Counted from the stretch's first letter, positions 49,173 through 59,138 are shown. The stretch: 64,000 bases of DNA from Bacteroidia bacterium 43-41 (GCA_001898165.1 MKTD01000026.1:1-64000), one strand, 5' to 3'. Notes: generated from the sequence alone by a model not told the origin. Translations and numbers: made by a program.

Positions 49173-50342
49173 ATGGAAAACAGACGATTAAAAATGGGAA
49201 TGGTTGGAGGCGGTATTACCGGTTTTATCGGAGCCATTCACCTTCGTGCAGCTTTGATGGAGAACATGGTAGAACTGGTCTGCGGATGTTTCAGCTCAAA
49301 TCCGGAGATATCAAAAGAGTCCGGACGCTCTTATTTCCTGCCGGACAATCGCATCTACGGCAGCTATCAGGAAATGTTCGAAAAAGAGATGGACTTGCCT
49401 GAAAACGAAAGGATGGATTTTGTGGTGATCGTGACCCCCAACAAATACCATTTCGAACCGGCCATGATGGCGTTGGAAAGAGGTATTCACGTGGTGCTGG
49501 ATAAACCCATGACTTTCTCCCTGGAAGAGGCCAAAGCCCTTCGGAAAAAAGTGGAGGAAACAGGCCTGGTACTGGCTTTAACCCACGTTTACTCCGGTTA
49601 TCCCGCAATAAAAGAGATGAAAGCGAGAATTGCCGCAGGAGAGTTGGGCAAGTTGCGCCGCGTATATGTAGAGTATCCGCAGGGTTGGCTGGCAGAACGC
49701 ATTGAGTTGCAGGAAGGGAACAATGCGGGATGGCGCACCAATCCGGAATTATCGGGGAAAGCCGGTTGTATGGGCGATATCGGGACTCACGCCTGGCATT
49801 TGTGCGAATACGTGACCGGACTAAAGGTGGAAGAACTTTGCGCCGAGCTGAACACTTTCGTTCCCGGGCGCCCGATCGACGACGACGGAGTTGCCATGAT
49901 GCGGATGGAACAAGGGGTGAAAGCCTTGCTTTCCGCCAGTCAGGTTGCCACAGGTGAAGCCAACAACATAAACGTTCGTGTATATGGGGAAAAGGGAGGA
50001 GTACAATGGCTCCAGGAACATCCCAATCAACTGTTCCTGAAAAAAAGCAATAGCCCCGAAGAGGTCGTACACATCGGCGGGAACTACCCTTATCTGGCTA
50101 AAAGCGTCCGGTGGAATACACGTACCCCGGGAGGACATCCCGAAGGTTTTATCGAAGCTTTTGCCAATATCTATCGCAACTTCACCCTGACGGTGATGGC
50201 TAAAATGAAAAAAGAAACTCCAACAGCCGGGATGCTTGATTTCCCGAATGTGAACGACGGTGTCCGGGGTATGCAATTCATTGAAACGGTGGTAAAATCG
50301 GGTTGGAGCGATGATCCGAAATGGATAAAGTGGATAGAGTAA
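49173..50342 (+). CDS. Gfo/Idh/MocA-family oxidoreductase
   Basis: A 389-aa NAD(P)-dependent sugar oxidoreductase. The Rossmann domain has MGMVGGGITGFIGAIH (residues 8-23) and a VIVTPNKYHFEPAMMALERG block. The EKP-type catalytic motif reads DKPMTFSLEEA near 111, and GDIGTHAWHL near 200 carries the second-domain histidine. Substrate is probably a sugar or inositol derivative. Its former partner isomerase upstream is a pseudogene. The stop codon overlaps the start of the following acyl-CoA ligase (TAATG). Confidence 0.92.
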   Translation: MENRRLKMGMVGGGITGFIGAIHLRAALMENMVELVCGCFSSNPEISKESGRSYFLPDNRIYGSYQEMFEKEMDLPENERMDFVVIVTPNKYHFEPAMMALERGIHVVLDKPMTFSLEEAKALRKKVEETGLVLALTHVYSGYPAIKEMKARIAAGELGKLRRVYVEYPQGWLAERIELQEGNNAGWRTNPELSGKAGCMGDIGTHAWHLCEYVTGLKVEELCAELNTFVPGRPIDDDGVAMMRMEQGVKALLSASQVATGEANNINVRVYGEKGGVQWLQEHPNQLFLKKSNSPEEVVHIGGNYPYLAKSVRWNTRTPGGHPEGFIEAFANIYRNFTLTVMAKMKKETPTAGMLDFPNVNDGVRGMQFIETVVKSGWSDDPKWIKWIE

Positions 50343-52243
50343 TGATGATATCGATGGACATGGACAAGACAATTATCTCATTTTTAAACGAAGCTGTCGA
50401 GAAGTACGGTGACCGTCCGTTTCTTTACGAAGCGAGAAGAGGAACAGATTACACCTCACTTTCCTACAAAGAAGTCCAGGAAAGAGCCAGGCAATTTGCA
50501 GCCGGATTAATCGCCTTGGGGATTCAGGCAGGCGACCGCATCGCCCTTATTTCCGAAGGTAAAAACAACTGGGTAATAGGTGAGCTGGGGGTGCTGCATG
50601 CCGGAGCCGTTTGCGTTCCGCTTTCAGTAAAACTGGAAACGGAACAGGATATCGGGTTTCGCGTGAATCACTCCGAATGTTGCGCAATCATGGCTTCCGA
50701 CCAGCAAATAGCGAAAATCCGCCCGATGAAAGGAGCATTTTCTACCGTAAAACAGTACATCTTGCTTGACCCGGAGGAAGCGTTGCAGGAAAATGAATTA
50801 CTGTTTGATGCAATAACCGGAAACGGCAAGAAATTGATATCCGACAATCCAGAGGCGCTGGAAGAACGGATGAAGGCCGTAACCCCCGATTCGTTGGCGA
50901 ACATCTCCTACACATCGGGAACAACGGCAAACCCGAAAGGGATCATGCTGTCGCACGGCAACTACGTATGCAACTCGGAACAAGCGATGGAACATTTAAA
51001 CGGAATACCTTCATATTTCAGGCAACTGCTTATTCTGCCGTGGGATCACTCTTTCGGGCACACTGCCGGAATTTATTCGTTTATGAAGTGCGGCGCTTCG
51101 CTGGCATCGGTAGCTATGGGAAAATCGCCGATGGAGGTTCTCAGGAACGTTCCCAAAAGCCTGAAAGCGATCAATCCGCATTTGCTGATGAGTGTCCCCG
51201 CGCTTGCTTCCAACTTCAGGAAAAACATCGAAGCCGGAATAGAAAAGAGAGGAAAATTGACCGCTACGTTATTCAGAAAAGCGCTTAAAACCGCGTACGC
51301 GTACAACAAAGAGGGTTACAACAAAGGCTCAGGCGGACGTTTCTGGATGAAACCGCTTCTGGCATTTTACGATAAAATCATCTTTTCCAAGGTACGTGAA
51401 TCGTTTGCCAGCAACATGGAGTTTTTCATTGGAGGCGGTGCATTGCTCGATATTGAGCTGCAACGGTTCTTTTATGCCATCGGCATCCCGATGTACCAGG
51501 GCTATGGGTTATCGGAAGCCACTCCCATAATTTCCGCGAACTGCCCGCATGCGCACAAACTCGGCTCTTCAGGAAAACCGCTTCCGCATATGGATATAAA
51601 GATTGTGGATGACAATATGAAAGAGGTTCCCACGGGCGAGAAAGGAGAGATTATCATCCGGGGAGGAAACGTGATGAAAGGATATTGGAAAAATCCGGAA
51701 GCTACCGCCGAAACCATTGTGGACGGATGGCTCAGAACGGGCGATATGGGGTATATCGACAACGACGGATACCTGTACGTGCTTGGACGCACCAAATCGT
51801 TGCTGATCAGCGATGACGGGGAAAAATTCTCCCCCGAAGGAATCGAAGAGTCCATCATGGCCAAATCACCGTTTATTGAACAAATTGTGTTGTACAACAA
51901 TCAACGGCCTTATACAACGGCATTAATCACAGTTAATCCCGTTGAATTGAGAAAAGAGACATCTGACCCGACAGAAGCGGCCCGACTCATTGAAAAAGAA
52001 ATTGCGGAGTACCTGAAAGGCGGCAAAAACGACGGGATGTTCCCTTACCGGTGGCTGCCATCCGCCTTTGCCATTATAGAAGAACCGTTTAGCGAAAAGA
52101 ACGGAATGGTAAACTCCACGATGAAAATTGTAAAACACAAGGTTTATTCGGCATACGCTTCGCGTATTGAAGAATTATACACGCCCGAAGGAAGAAAAGC
52201 CACCTCACCGGGTAACTTGGAGGTATTAGCTAATCTACTGTAA
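50342..52243 (+). CDS. Long-chain-fatty-acid-CoA ligase (AMP-forming)
   Basis: Adenylate-forming acyl-CoA synthetase, 633 aa from the ATG at 50342, which overlaps the preceding stop as TAATG. Signatures: the ATP-binding YTSGTTANPKGIMLSHGN near residue 195, the GYGLSEATPIIS motif near 388, LRTGDMGYIDNDGYLYVLGR near 466 and the lysine-containing C-terminal domain. Homologues in Bacteroidales activate long-chain fatty acids. Coupling to a Gfo/Idh oxidoreductase is unexpected functionally. The last 9 bp overlap the convergent small FeoB-associated gene. Confidence 0.93.
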   Translation: MMISMDMDKTIISFLNEAVEKYGDRPFLYEARRGTDYTSLSYKEVQERARQFAAGLIALGIQAGDRIALISEGKNNWVIGELGVLHAGAVCVPLSVKLETEQDIGFRVNHSECCAIMASDQQIAKIRPMKGAFSTVKQYILLDPEEALQENELLFDAITGNGKKLISDNPEALEERMKAVTPDSLANISYTSGTTANPKGIMLSHGNYVCNSEQAMEHLNGIPSYFRQLLILPWDHSFGHTAGIYSFMKCGASLASVAMGKSPMEVLRNVPKSLKAINPHLLMSVPALASNFRKNIEAGIEKRGKLTATLFRKALKTAYAYNKEGYNKGSGGRFWMKPLLAFYDKIIFSKVRESFASNMEFFIGGGALLDIELQRFFYAIGIPMYQGYGLSEATPIISANCPHAHKLGSSGKPLPHMDIKIVDDNMKEVPTGEKGEIIIRGGNVMKGYWKNPEATAETIVDGWLRTGDMGYIDNDGYLYVLGRTKSLLISDDGEKFSPEGIEESIMAKSPFIEQIVLYNNQRPYTTALITVNPVELRKETSDPTEAARLIEKEIAEYLKGGKNDGMFPYRWLPSAFAIIEEPFSEKNGMVNSTMKIVKHKVYSAYASRIEELYTPEGRKATSPGNLEVLANLL

Positions 52244-52372
52244 GTCGCATCCTTTGCATCCGCCACAAAATCCGGACTTCTTCTTCACGAAAAAGAAACG
52301 GTAAACCGCGCGGATAACTATGCCGGAGACAACAATGCCGATGAGGATAACTATAAATAACTGCAAACTCAT
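52235..52372 (-). CDS. FeoB-associated Cys-rich membrane protein
   Basis: A 45-aa protein. One hydrophobic helix (LQLFIVILIGIVVSGIVI) is followed by a basic segment (RAVYRFFFVKKKSG) and a cysteine-rich tail FCGGCKGCDLQ, with three cysteines spaced C-x2-C-x2-C. This is the pattern of the small protein that accompanies FeoB in Bacteroidetes and Firmicutes, analogous in position to FeoC. It starts 30 bp after the feoB stop, in the same direction. Its 3' end overlaps the convergent acyl-CoA ligase gene by 9 bp. Confidence 0.85.
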   Translation of the reverse strand: MSLQLFIVILIGIVVSGIVIRAVYRFFFVKKKSGFCGGCKGCDLQ

Positions 52373-52402
52373 GTTTTTACAACAAATAGATGTTCAAAAT
52401 GT

Positions 52403-54859
52403 TTAAGAGACGAAACTGCCGATTTGATAAACCAGGAACGCTATGATCCAGGCCAGCCCGGTAGAGTAAATCACGCTGAAAAGCGCCCATCTCCACGAAT
52501 GAGATTCCTCTTTGATGGCTACTATGGTGGCAATGCAGGGAAAATAAATAAGTATGAACAGTAAAAATCCGATAACGACCAGGGGTGAGAAAACAGGTGT
52601 CCCGTCCGGATGCTCCGCCGACAACAACCGGGTTTGAAGCGACTGCTGATCGTCGCTATCGCCGGTGTAAAGCACGCCCATTGTACTGATTACGATCTCT
52701 TTTGCCGCCATTCCCGACAATAAGCTTACCGAAATCTTCCAGTCAAACCCAAGCGGGCGCATAACCGGCTCCATAAAATGGCCGATTTTTCCGATGTATG
52801 AATTTACCTGATGCTCGGTATTCCTCGCATGCTCAATCTCTACCATCAAATTTTCTTTCTCTGTTTGCGGCAAGGCAAGGTTATCGAGTTGGGCTGCCTG
52901 CGCGTCAAATCGGCTTTCGCGTTCCTTATTTTGCGGGAAATAACCCAAAAACCATATAATGATGGATGCAACCAAAATGGGACCGCCCATCTTCAGCAAA
53001 TACTGCTTGGCCCGCTCCCACATATGGATGATCACCGATTTAAATGTGGGCATCCGGTAAGGAGGCAACTCCATCACAAACGGCGTCTCTTCCTTAGTGA
53101 AAAATCTCTTGCGAAGCAAGATCGCCGTCAGAATGGCCACCAAAATGCCCACGCTGTATAACCCGAGCATGACAAAACTGCCGTTCCGGGGGAAAAAAGC
53201 GCTCACAAACAAGATATAGACCGGCAATCGCGCACTGCACGACATGAATGGAACGATCAACATGGTAATCATCCGGCTGCTCCGGCTTTCGATAGTGCGG
53301 GTGGACATAACGGCAGGAACATTACATCCAAATCCCATAATAAGCGGGATAAACGACTTTCCGTGAAGCCCGATGTTGTGCATCAGCTTATCCATGATGA
53401 ACGCCGCACGCGCCATATAACCCGAATCTTCCATAAAAGCGATAAAAGCATACAGAATCACGATGTTGGGCAGAAAGACGATCACACCCCCCACCCCGCC
53501 GAAAACTCCGTCAACCAGTAGATCCTTGAGCGGACCTTCGGCCATATTACCGCGGATTAAATTTCCGGCTTCGTCCACCATCCACTCTATCCACTCCATC
53601 GGATAAGCGCCGATCCGGAAAGTGGCCTCGAACATAATCCACAAAAAAAGAAAGAAAAGGGGAAGCCCAAAATATCTATTCGTCAGGACGGAATCGAGCA
53701 CAGCGGTTTTATCTTCGAATTTGGTTTTTTCACTCAGGGTCTCCTTGAGCGCACCGGCAATAAACCCGTACCGGGCATTGGTAAACGCCGACTCAGGATC
53801 CTCTTTCAACAGCCTTTCGATATAGTCCCGCTCTTTGTTCCTACGAGCCAGGAGCTCCTTAGCCTTATCGAACTTACGGATAGTGTTTTCCACCTCTTTA
53901 TCGCCCTCCAGCAGTTTAATGCCGATATACCGCTTCGGCATATTCAAGGATGAGCCGTTGACCGATAAATCACGGCACATAATACCGATGGATTTTTCCA
54001 GTACGCGCCCGTAAGGGACATTTACGCTGTGTAAATTATTGCCCGATTCGTGAATCCGGATCACATTTTCGAGCAATTCGGGGATGCCGAACCCTTTCTT
54101 TCCCACCGTAGGGACAATAGGAACGCGCAACATTTCGGAAAGCGTTTGATGGTCGAGAGAACGGCCGCTCCCTTCAAGCTCGTCATACATGTTGAGCGCC
54201 ACAACCATCGGCTTTTCCAATTCAATAAGCTCAGTGGTAAGGTAAAGGTTCCGTTCCAAGGCCGACGCCGCCACCACGTTGATAATGACGTCGGGTTCCT
54301 CTTCGAGAATAAAGCTCCTCACGTACAGCTCTTCGGGAGAGTAAGCCGACAAAGAATAGGTTCCCGGAAGATCAGTCAGAATAAACTTATAACCGTTGTG
54401 CCTTAGCGTCCCTTCTTTGGAGTCGACCGTTACGCCGCTGTAATTCCCCACATGTTCGTGCGCTCCCGATGCCAAATTGAAAATGGATGTTTTTCCGGCG
54501 TTGGGATTTCCAACCAGCGCCACACGGATAACTTTTCCTTTTTTTGAAAGCGACGGATCGGAGAAATCCGTTTCCGGAGGTTCATTTTCAAACTCTTCAA
54601 TCTCGTCACTACCCGAGTCGTACAGCGCCTCTTCTTTCAGTTTCGAAATTTCAATCAATACAGCTTCACTGCGCCGCATCGACACTTCGTAGTCCATTAT
54701 GCCGTATTTGATGGGATCTTTCAGCGGAGCATTCAGGATAGATTTCACTTCTTGTCCACGCACGAATCCCATTTCGAGAATCCGTTTCCGAAATGCTCCC
54801 GATCCGTTTACTTTTACAATAAATGCCTTGTCGCCGGTTTGTAGTTCTGAAAGTCGCAT
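52403..54859 (-). CDS. feoB: Ferrous iron transporter FeoA-FeoB fusion
   Basis: An 818-aa protein from the ATG at 54859; a GTG three codons earlier is an alternative. Residues about 1-75 are a FeoA SH3-like domain (MRLSELQTGDKAFIVKV, RKRILEMGFVRGQEV). After an acidic linker comes the G domain: G1 GNPNAGKTS near 120, G3 DLPGTYSLS and G4 NMYDE. The membrane part has two Gate-type repeats (FGGVGGVIVFLPNIVILYAF, FGCNVPAVMSTRTI) and about ten spans. The conserved cysteine in GCNVPA is present. It imports Fe(II) across the inner membrane. Fusion of FeoA to FeoB is normal for Bacteroidetes. A small Cys-rich partner is encoded just downstream. Confidence 0.96.
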   Translation of the reverse strand: MRLSELQTGDKAFIVKVNGSGAFRKRILEMGFVRGQEVKSILNAPLKDPIKYGIMDYEVSMRRSEAVLIEISKLKEEALYDSGSDEIEEFENEPPETDFSDPSLSKKGKVIRVALVGNPNAGKTSIFNLASGAHEHVGNYSGVTVDSKEGTLRHNGYKFILTDLPGTYSLSAYSPEELYVRSFILEEEPDVIINVVAASALERNLYLTTELIELEKPMVVALNMYDELEGSGRSLDHQTLSEMLRVPIVPTVGKKGFGIPELLENVIRIHESGNNLHSVNVPYGRVLEKSIGIMCRDLSVNGSSLNMPKRYIGIKLLEGDKEVENTIRKFDKAKELLARRNKERDYIERLLKEDPESAFTNARYGFIAGALKETLSEKTKFEDKTAVLDSVLTNRYFGLPLFFLFLWIMFEATFRIGAYPMEWIEWMVDEAGNLIRGNMAEGPLKDLLVDGVFGGVGGVIVFLPNIVILYAFIAFMEDSGYMARAAFIMDKLMHNIGLHGKSFIPLIMGFGCNVPAVMSTRTIESRSSRMITMLIVPFMSCSARLPVYILFVSAFFPRNGSFVMLGLYSVGILVAILTAILLRKRFFTKEETPFVMELPPYRMPTFKSVIIHMWERAKQYLLKMGGPILVASIIIWFLGYFPQNKERESRFDAQAAQLDNLALPQTEKENLMVEIEHARNTEHQVNSYIGKIGHFMEPVMRPLGFDWKISVSLLSGMAAKEIVISTMGVLYTGDSDDQQSLQTRLLSAEHPDGTPVFSPLVVIGFLLFILIYFPCIATIVAIKEESHSWRWALFSVIYSTGLAWIIAFLVYQIGSFVS

Positions 54860-55059
54860 AAATGGCACAATCTCTTTTCCGGATGCAAAGGAACATATTT
54901 TTTGGCTAAAAGGCGATGTTTTTAAGATATATTATTTATAATGAATTTAAATAAGATGCATGATGAAAAAATTATCTGATTTCGACGCAGCATTTTTTCA
55001 AAAATTCCATCTATAAATATAGGAGGCATAGACTTTTAGAGACTGTTAAAAAAAATCGT

Positions 55060-55854
55060 ATGAAGAAACTAATTTGGATGTTAATTTTTGGCGCCATTAT
55101 TTTGGGCGCTCATGCTCAAAAAACGAGCAATTTCAAGATCGGTGTGGAATTTGGGCAAGGGAGTGTGGAAGGCGACTACAGTAATAAATGGAATATCCGT
55201 CAGGATGCTGGCGCCTCCCTGTACGACCATGGACTGCTTAGTTCGAGAGTGACTTATGCTCAATCGGATTTCTTTTATTTTGGAATTAAGCCACAAGTTT
55301 CACTTTGGAACAATCGGGTAAACCTCTATTCGGGCTTGCGTTTCACCATGTTCAACAGCAATTTGGGAGACAAAAATAGCAATAATTTTTTCTATTTCCG
55401 CACCACAAACCCCGATGCGGTTGAATTCTACAAAATATCCCTCATCAAAGAGAAAACCGGATATTTGAGTCTTCCTCTCGAAATAAGTTACAACATTTTC
55501 CACCGCAACATTTTGACACCAAACACAACTTTCTCTTTTTATGGAAAAGCAGGAGCGGAAATTGGCTTAAGCATTCTCAACAAACGGAATGTCGATTTTG
55601 TATCGGCAACGATGCAATCGCACGAAAACGAAGTTTTGGGCAGCGTTGAAAAGCCAAATAAGCTTTACGGCACGTTTTACGGCGCATTAGGAGGACAACT
55701 TACCATTGAAAACGGGATGCAATTTAACGTGGAAGGAATAATTCCATCGCAAATATTGACTAAAAACCACAGCAGCATCATTGAACCGGATACTTTTTCG
55801 GGAGTTCAACTCTCTGTGCAATTTCCATTATCCATGTTTATCAAAAACAATTAA
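55060..55854 (+). CDS. Outer-membrane beta-barrel protein, unknown function
   Basis: A 264-aa protein with a Sec signal peptide (MKKLIWMLIFGAIILGAHAQ). The mature sequence alternates beta strands with glycine and aromatic residues (FKIGVEFGQGSVEGDY, YLSLPLEISYNIFH, FSFYGKAGAEIGLSI, FYGALGGQLTIENGMQFNVEG), as in small outer-membrane barrels. It ends SVQFPLSMFIKNN. I do not recognise a named family. It precedes a lipoprotein gene by 11 bp, so the two are likely a surface-exposed pair. Confidence 0.8.
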   Translation: MKKLIWMLIFGAIILGAHAQKTSNFKIGVEFGQGSVEGDYSNKWNIRQDAGASLYDHGLLSSRVTYAQSDFFYFGIKPQVSLWNNRVNLYSGLRFTMFNSNLGDKNSNNFFYFRTTNPDAVEFYKISLIKEKTGYLSLPLEISYNIFHRNILTPNTTFSFYGKAGAEIGLSILNKRNVDFVSATMQSHENEVLGSVEKPNKLYGTFYGALGGQLTIENGMQFNVEGIIPSQILTKNHSSIIEPDTFSGVQLSVQFPLSMFIKNN

Positions 55855-55865
55855 ATGCAATCGTT

Positions 55866-56486
55866 ATGAAACAATATACGTTTTTACTTTTTTTCGTCTG
55901 TACAGTATTGATTTTTTTCGTCTGTACAGTATTGATTTTTTCCGCCTGCAGCAGTTCGGATGAATATCGTTTAAGCGGCTCGGTCTTTATTCCCGATAAA
56001 GATTTTCCGGAGTTGCCCAAGTATTCGGAATGGGGTTACAACACTTTTGGGACATATATCGACAGAACCCCTTTCGTTTCTGATAATTACACTATGCCCG
56101 TGAAAATAATTGTTGAGTCGGACACGTGCCGGATCGGGTTTAGCGGACAATATTTAAACAAGACCACACTCACGTTTCACCTGCCCGGCTTCTCTCCGGA
56201 AAACTATTCCGCTTTGTCGGCCCTCAACAATAAAACCATTTCATTGACGGAACCCTCGTGTATGGTTACGTTTACAAACAACAATAAAACCGATACATTA
56301 AATATAACGGAAGGCTTGCTTACATTCAAGCGCGTGCAAAAACTGCTTGTAGATAAAGAAGAAATGAAATCGGTGCTTTCGGGTACATTTTCAATGAAAA
56401 CAACCATTGCCGGGGAACCGGTCACGATTGGAAACGGACGGTTTGATGTAACCGTAGGGGAGATAAACTTCTTTAAAAAGAGATAA
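55866..56486 (+). CDS. Lipoprotein with duplicated signal-peptide core
   Basis: A 206-aa lipoprotein of no recognised family. The signal peptide reads MKQYTFLL then FFVCTVLI twice, then FSACSSSD, so the lipobox is IFSAC with the lipidated cysteine at residue 28. Eight hydrophobic residues (24 bp) are an exact tandem duplication. Removing one copy leaves a signal of normal length. The mature part (about 178 aa) looks beta-rich ([41 protein letters not shown]). Probably functions with the barrel protein encoded 11 bp upstream. Confidence 0.78.
   Translation: MKQYTFLLFFVCTVLIFFVCTVLIFSACSSSDEYRLSGSVFIPDKDFPELPKYSEWGYNTFGTYIDRTPFVSDNYTMPVKIIVESDTCRIGFSGQYLNKTTLTFHLPGFSPENYSALSALNNKTISLTEPSCMVTFTNNNKTDTLNITEGLLTFKRVQKLLVDKEEMKSVLSGTFSMKTTIAGEPVTIGNGRFDVTVGEINFFKKR
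55888..55935 (+). repeat. 24-bp perfect tandem duplication inside a signal peptide
   Basis: Two identical units of seven T residues followed by CGTCTGTACAGTATTGA (55888-55911 and 55912-55935), encoding FFVCTVLI twice. A third, partial start (six T residues) follows. The length is a multiple of three, so the frame is kept. Confidence 0.95.
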
Positions 56487-56512
56487 TCCGCCGGAAAATT
56501 TTAACAAAGTCA

Positions 56513-56542
56513 TTGGATAAGGGCTTTTTCTTTGTAATTTTG
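56513..56542 (+). promoter_or_regulatory. Promoter of the fumarase gene
   Basis: TTGG at 56513-56516, 18-bp spacer, TAATTTTG at 56535-56542. The -7 box is perfect. It lies downstream of an in-frame start at 56513, which argues that translation begins at the ATG at 56579 instead. Confidence 0.6.
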
Positions 56543-56578
56543 CATCTGTTCGAAAAAACATTTGCAAAACATCATTAT

Positions 56579-58219
56579 ATGGCAACAAAATCGTTTCATT
56601 ATCAAGAACCATTTCCCATGTCGGAAGACAAAACGGAATATTACTTGCTGACCAAAGAGCACGTATCGGTTTCGGAATTTGAAGGAAAAGAGATCCTGAA
56701 AGTTTCTCAGGAAGGGCTTACCCTGATGGCCCAAAGTGCTTTCCGCGATGTGGAATTTCTGCTTCGCCCCGAACATCAGGAACAGGTAGCCAAGATCCTT
56801 ACCGACCCCGAAGCGAGCGAGAATGACAAGTATGTAGCGCTCACCTTTCTGCGGAATGCGGAAATATCGGCAAAAGGGATCCTTCCTTTCTGTCAGGACA
56901 CGGGAACGGCGATTGTGATGGGAAAAAAGGGGCAACAGGTATGGACGGACGGGAACGACGAAGAAGCTCTCTCACGCGGTATTTACAACACCTTTGTGAA
57001 CGAGAACCTGCGCTACTCGCAAAACGCACCGCTCAACATGTACGACGAAGTGAATACAGGAACAAACCTGCCTGCACAAATCGATCTATACGCCGTTCAG
57101 GGAGACGAATATAAATTCCTTTGTATTGCCAAGGGTGGTGGATCGGCCAACAAAACTTACCTATATCAGGAAACCAAGGCGTTGCTCACACCCGGGAAGC
57201 TGGAAGCGTTTTTGACTGAGAAAATGAAATCGTTGGGAACGGCCGCTTGCCCGCCCTACCATTTAGCGTTTGTTATCGGCGGCACCTCTGCCGAAGTCAA
57301 CCTGAAAACCGTGAAGCTGGCATCCACAAAATATTACGACAACCTTCCCACCGAAGGCAACGAGTTTGGGCAGGCGTTTCGTGACATAGAAATGGAAGAG
57401 AAGCTGAAAATCTCATCTGAAAAATTAGGACTGGGAGCACAATTCGGCGGAAAATATTTCACACACGATGTTCGTGTTATCCGCTTGCCTCGCCACGGAG
57501 CTTCATGCCCTGTAGGAATGGGCGTTTCGTGCTCGGCCGACCGCAACATCAAAGCAAAAATCAACAGGGAGGGTATCTGGATTGAGAAAATGGAAGACAA
57601 CCCCGCCCGCCTTATCCCCGAGTCGATGCGTGAAACAGGCGAAAGTGGCGGCGTGAAGATCAACCTCAACCGCCCGATGCCGGAAATCCTGGCGGAATTA
57701 TCCAAATATCCGGTTGCCACCCGGCTGTCGCTGAACGGAACAATTATTGTGGGGCGCGATATTGCCCACGCTAAGCTCAAAGAGCGGATCGACCGCGGCG
57801 AAGGGCTCCCGCAATACATCAAAGACCATCCCATCTATTATGCAGGGCCGGCAAAAACTCCCCAAGGCTATGCATCAGGCTCCATGGGGCCGACCACGGC
57901 AGGACGGATGGATTCTTACGTAGATCTGTTTCAATCACACGGCGGCAGCATGATCATGCTCGCCAAAGGGAATCGCAGCCAACAGGTCACCGATGCCTGC
58001 AAGAAATACGGAGGATTTTACCTGGGCAGCATAGGCGGGCCGGCAGCAATCCTTGCACAGAACAGCATCAAGAGCCTCGAATGCGTGGAATATCCCGAAT
58101 TGGGGATGGAAGCCATCTGGAAAATAGAGGTGGAAGATTTTCCCGCCTTCATTTTAGTGGACGATAAAGGCAACGACTTCTTTAAAGTGGTTACCCAGCC
58201 CAATTGTGCATTTGCATAA
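56579..58219 (+). CDS. Fumarate hydratase, class I (iron-sulfur)
   Basis: Class I fumarase, 546 aa from the ATG at 56579 ([15 protein letters not shown]), the usual length for the single-polypeptide FumA/FumB type. The alpha-type N-terminal part carries [18 protein letters not shown] near residue 105 and [12 protein letters not shown] near 185. [12 protein letters not shown]-like [31 protein letters not shown] near 280-310 includes a conserved cluster cysteine. The beta-type C-terminal part has [25 protein letters not shown] near 420 and GSIGGPAAI near 480. It interconverts fumarate and malate; in fermenting Bacteroidales it works in the reductive branch to succinate. Oxygen-sensitive [4Fe-4S] cofactor expected. 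Confidence 0.95.
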   Translation: MATKSFHYQEPFPMSEDKTEYYLLTKEHVSVSEFEGKEILKVSQEGLTLMAQSAFRDVEFLLRPEHQEQVAKILTDPEASENDKYVALTFLRNAEISAKGILPFCQDTGTAIVMGKKGQQVWTDGNDEEALSRGIYNTFVNENLRYSQNAPLNMYDEVNTGTNLPAQIDLYAVQGDEYKFLCIAKGGGSANKTYLYQETKALLTPGKLEAFLTEKMKSLGTAACPPYHLAFVIGGTSAEVNLKTVKLASTKYYDNLPTEGNEFGQAFRDIEMEEKLKISSEKLGLGAQFGGKYFTHDVRVIRLPRHGASCPVGMGVSCSADRNIKAKINREGIWIEKMEDNPARLIPESMRETGESGGVKINLNRPMPEILAELSKYPVATRLSLNGTIIVGRDIAHAKLKERIDRGEGLPQYIKDHPIYYAGPAKTPQGYASGSMGPTTAGRMDSYVDLFQSHGGSMIMLAKGNRSQQVTDACKKYGGFYLGSIGGPAAILAQNSIKSLECVEYPELGMEAIWKIEVEDFPAFILVDDKGNDFFKVVTQPNCAFA

Positions 58220-58241
58220 CACCTGTGTATTAATTATTTTG

Positions 58242-58249
58242 TACCTTTG
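58242..58249 (+). promoter_or_regulatory. -7 element of the pantothenate/CoA operon
   Basis: TACCTTTG, full -7 match, 29 bp before the first ATG (58279). No TTTG at 19-21 bp. It lies 22 bp after the fumarase stop codon. Confidence 0.55.
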
Positions 58250-58278
58250 CTTCGCAAATTAGCGACGTAAAATTGGTA

Positions 58279-59127
58279 ATGAAGATTGCTTTTATAGGTG
58301 CCGGCAAAGTTTCAACCGCTTTGGGATTGTATTTCAAAAAGAGAGGATTTGAAATAGAGGGCTATTACAGCCGAAACTGTAAAAGCGCTGGCAAAGCAGC
58401 CCTATTAACCCATTCTCATCCTTACTCATCTGTAGAAGAGCTGATGAACAACAGCCACATGATCTGGATCACAACACCCGATGACCAGATTGAAGCCGTT
58501 GTCCGGCAAATCTCCGACCTTCCTGTTCTCCGGAAGAACGAGAAATTAGTCTTGCATGCCAGCGGCGTACATTCTCTCGCAATGTTGAGTCCGTTAAAAG
58601 AAAACGGATACAATACAGCTTGCGCACATCCGCTTTTGGCATTCAGCGACCCTGTTCTAGCACAGGAGAAGTTGAACGACGTATGGTTTGCCATCGAGAA
58701 ACAGGGAGAAGAGAACCGGCGACTAACCGATTTTTTTAAAGCGTGCGGAAACCAAACGCTCAGCATAGATCCCGATAAAAAGAGGCTTTATCATGCGGCC
58801 GCCTGCGTCTTATCAAACTATTTGGTAACGCTGCTGAATGCGTCGTATAAGATTTTCGAAAAATCGGGTATTGCCGAAGAGGATATTCACGAAGCAACCA
58901 AACCTCTGCTGGAAAGCGTTATCCTTAACCTGAAAGGGAAGGATTGCAAAGAAGCGCTTACCGGCCCCATTAAACGGGGCGACGAAAATACGATCAGGAT
59001 GCACCTGGAAAGTTTAAATACTTTCATGCCGGAGATGACTGAATTCTATAAGTTGATGGGAAGGCAAACCATGCAGATGTTAGGCGATTATTCGCTGAGA
59101 GAACTGTTTAAAGAAGACGGAAGTTAA
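58279..59127 (+). CDS. DUF2520 Rossmann-fold protein, candidate ketopantoate reductase
   Basis: A 282-aa protein from the ATG at 58279. The N-terminal NAD(P)-binding domain begins [19 protein letters not shown] with the GxGxxx pattern. [17 protein letters not shown] block near residue 93 and [11 protein letters not shown] near 115 are typical of Rossmann-like/DUF2520 proteins, and the C-terminal half is an all-helical 6PGDH-like dimerisation domain. It is the first gene of DUF2520-panB-panC-panD-coaB-coaC, 11 bp before panB. No panE is visible, so it sits where ketopantoate reductase should be, and PanG, an alternative ketopantoate reductase reported in Francisella and other bacteria, has this kind of architecture. 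In other Bacteroides, however, DUF2520 genes sit beside kdsC, so the role is inferred only. Confidence 0.82.
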   Translation: MKIAFIGAGKVSTALGLYFKKRGFEIEGYYSRNCKSAGKAALLTHSHPYSSVEELMNNSHMIWITTPDDQIEAVVRQISDLPVLRKNEKLVLHASGVHSLAMLSPLKENGYNTACAHPLLAFSDPVLAQEKLNDVWFAIEKQGEENRRLTDFFKACGNQTLSIDPDKKRLYHAAACVLSNYLVTLLNASYKIFEKSGIAEEDIHEATKPLLESVILNLKGKDCKEALTGPIKRGDENTIRMHLESLNTFMPEMTEFYKLMGRQTMQMLGDYSLRELFKEDGS

Positions 59128-59138
59128 AATTTAGAAAT

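Noticed and set aside
56513-56578. Extended N-terminus of fumarase from 56513
   Set aside because: A perfect -7 promoter element (56535-56542) lies inside the extension, and fumarases begin near the internal ATG.
58220-58278. Riboswitch or leader RNA in front of the pantothenate/CoA operon
   Set aside because: The gap is only 59 bp and largely promoter; there is no room for a structured aptamer.
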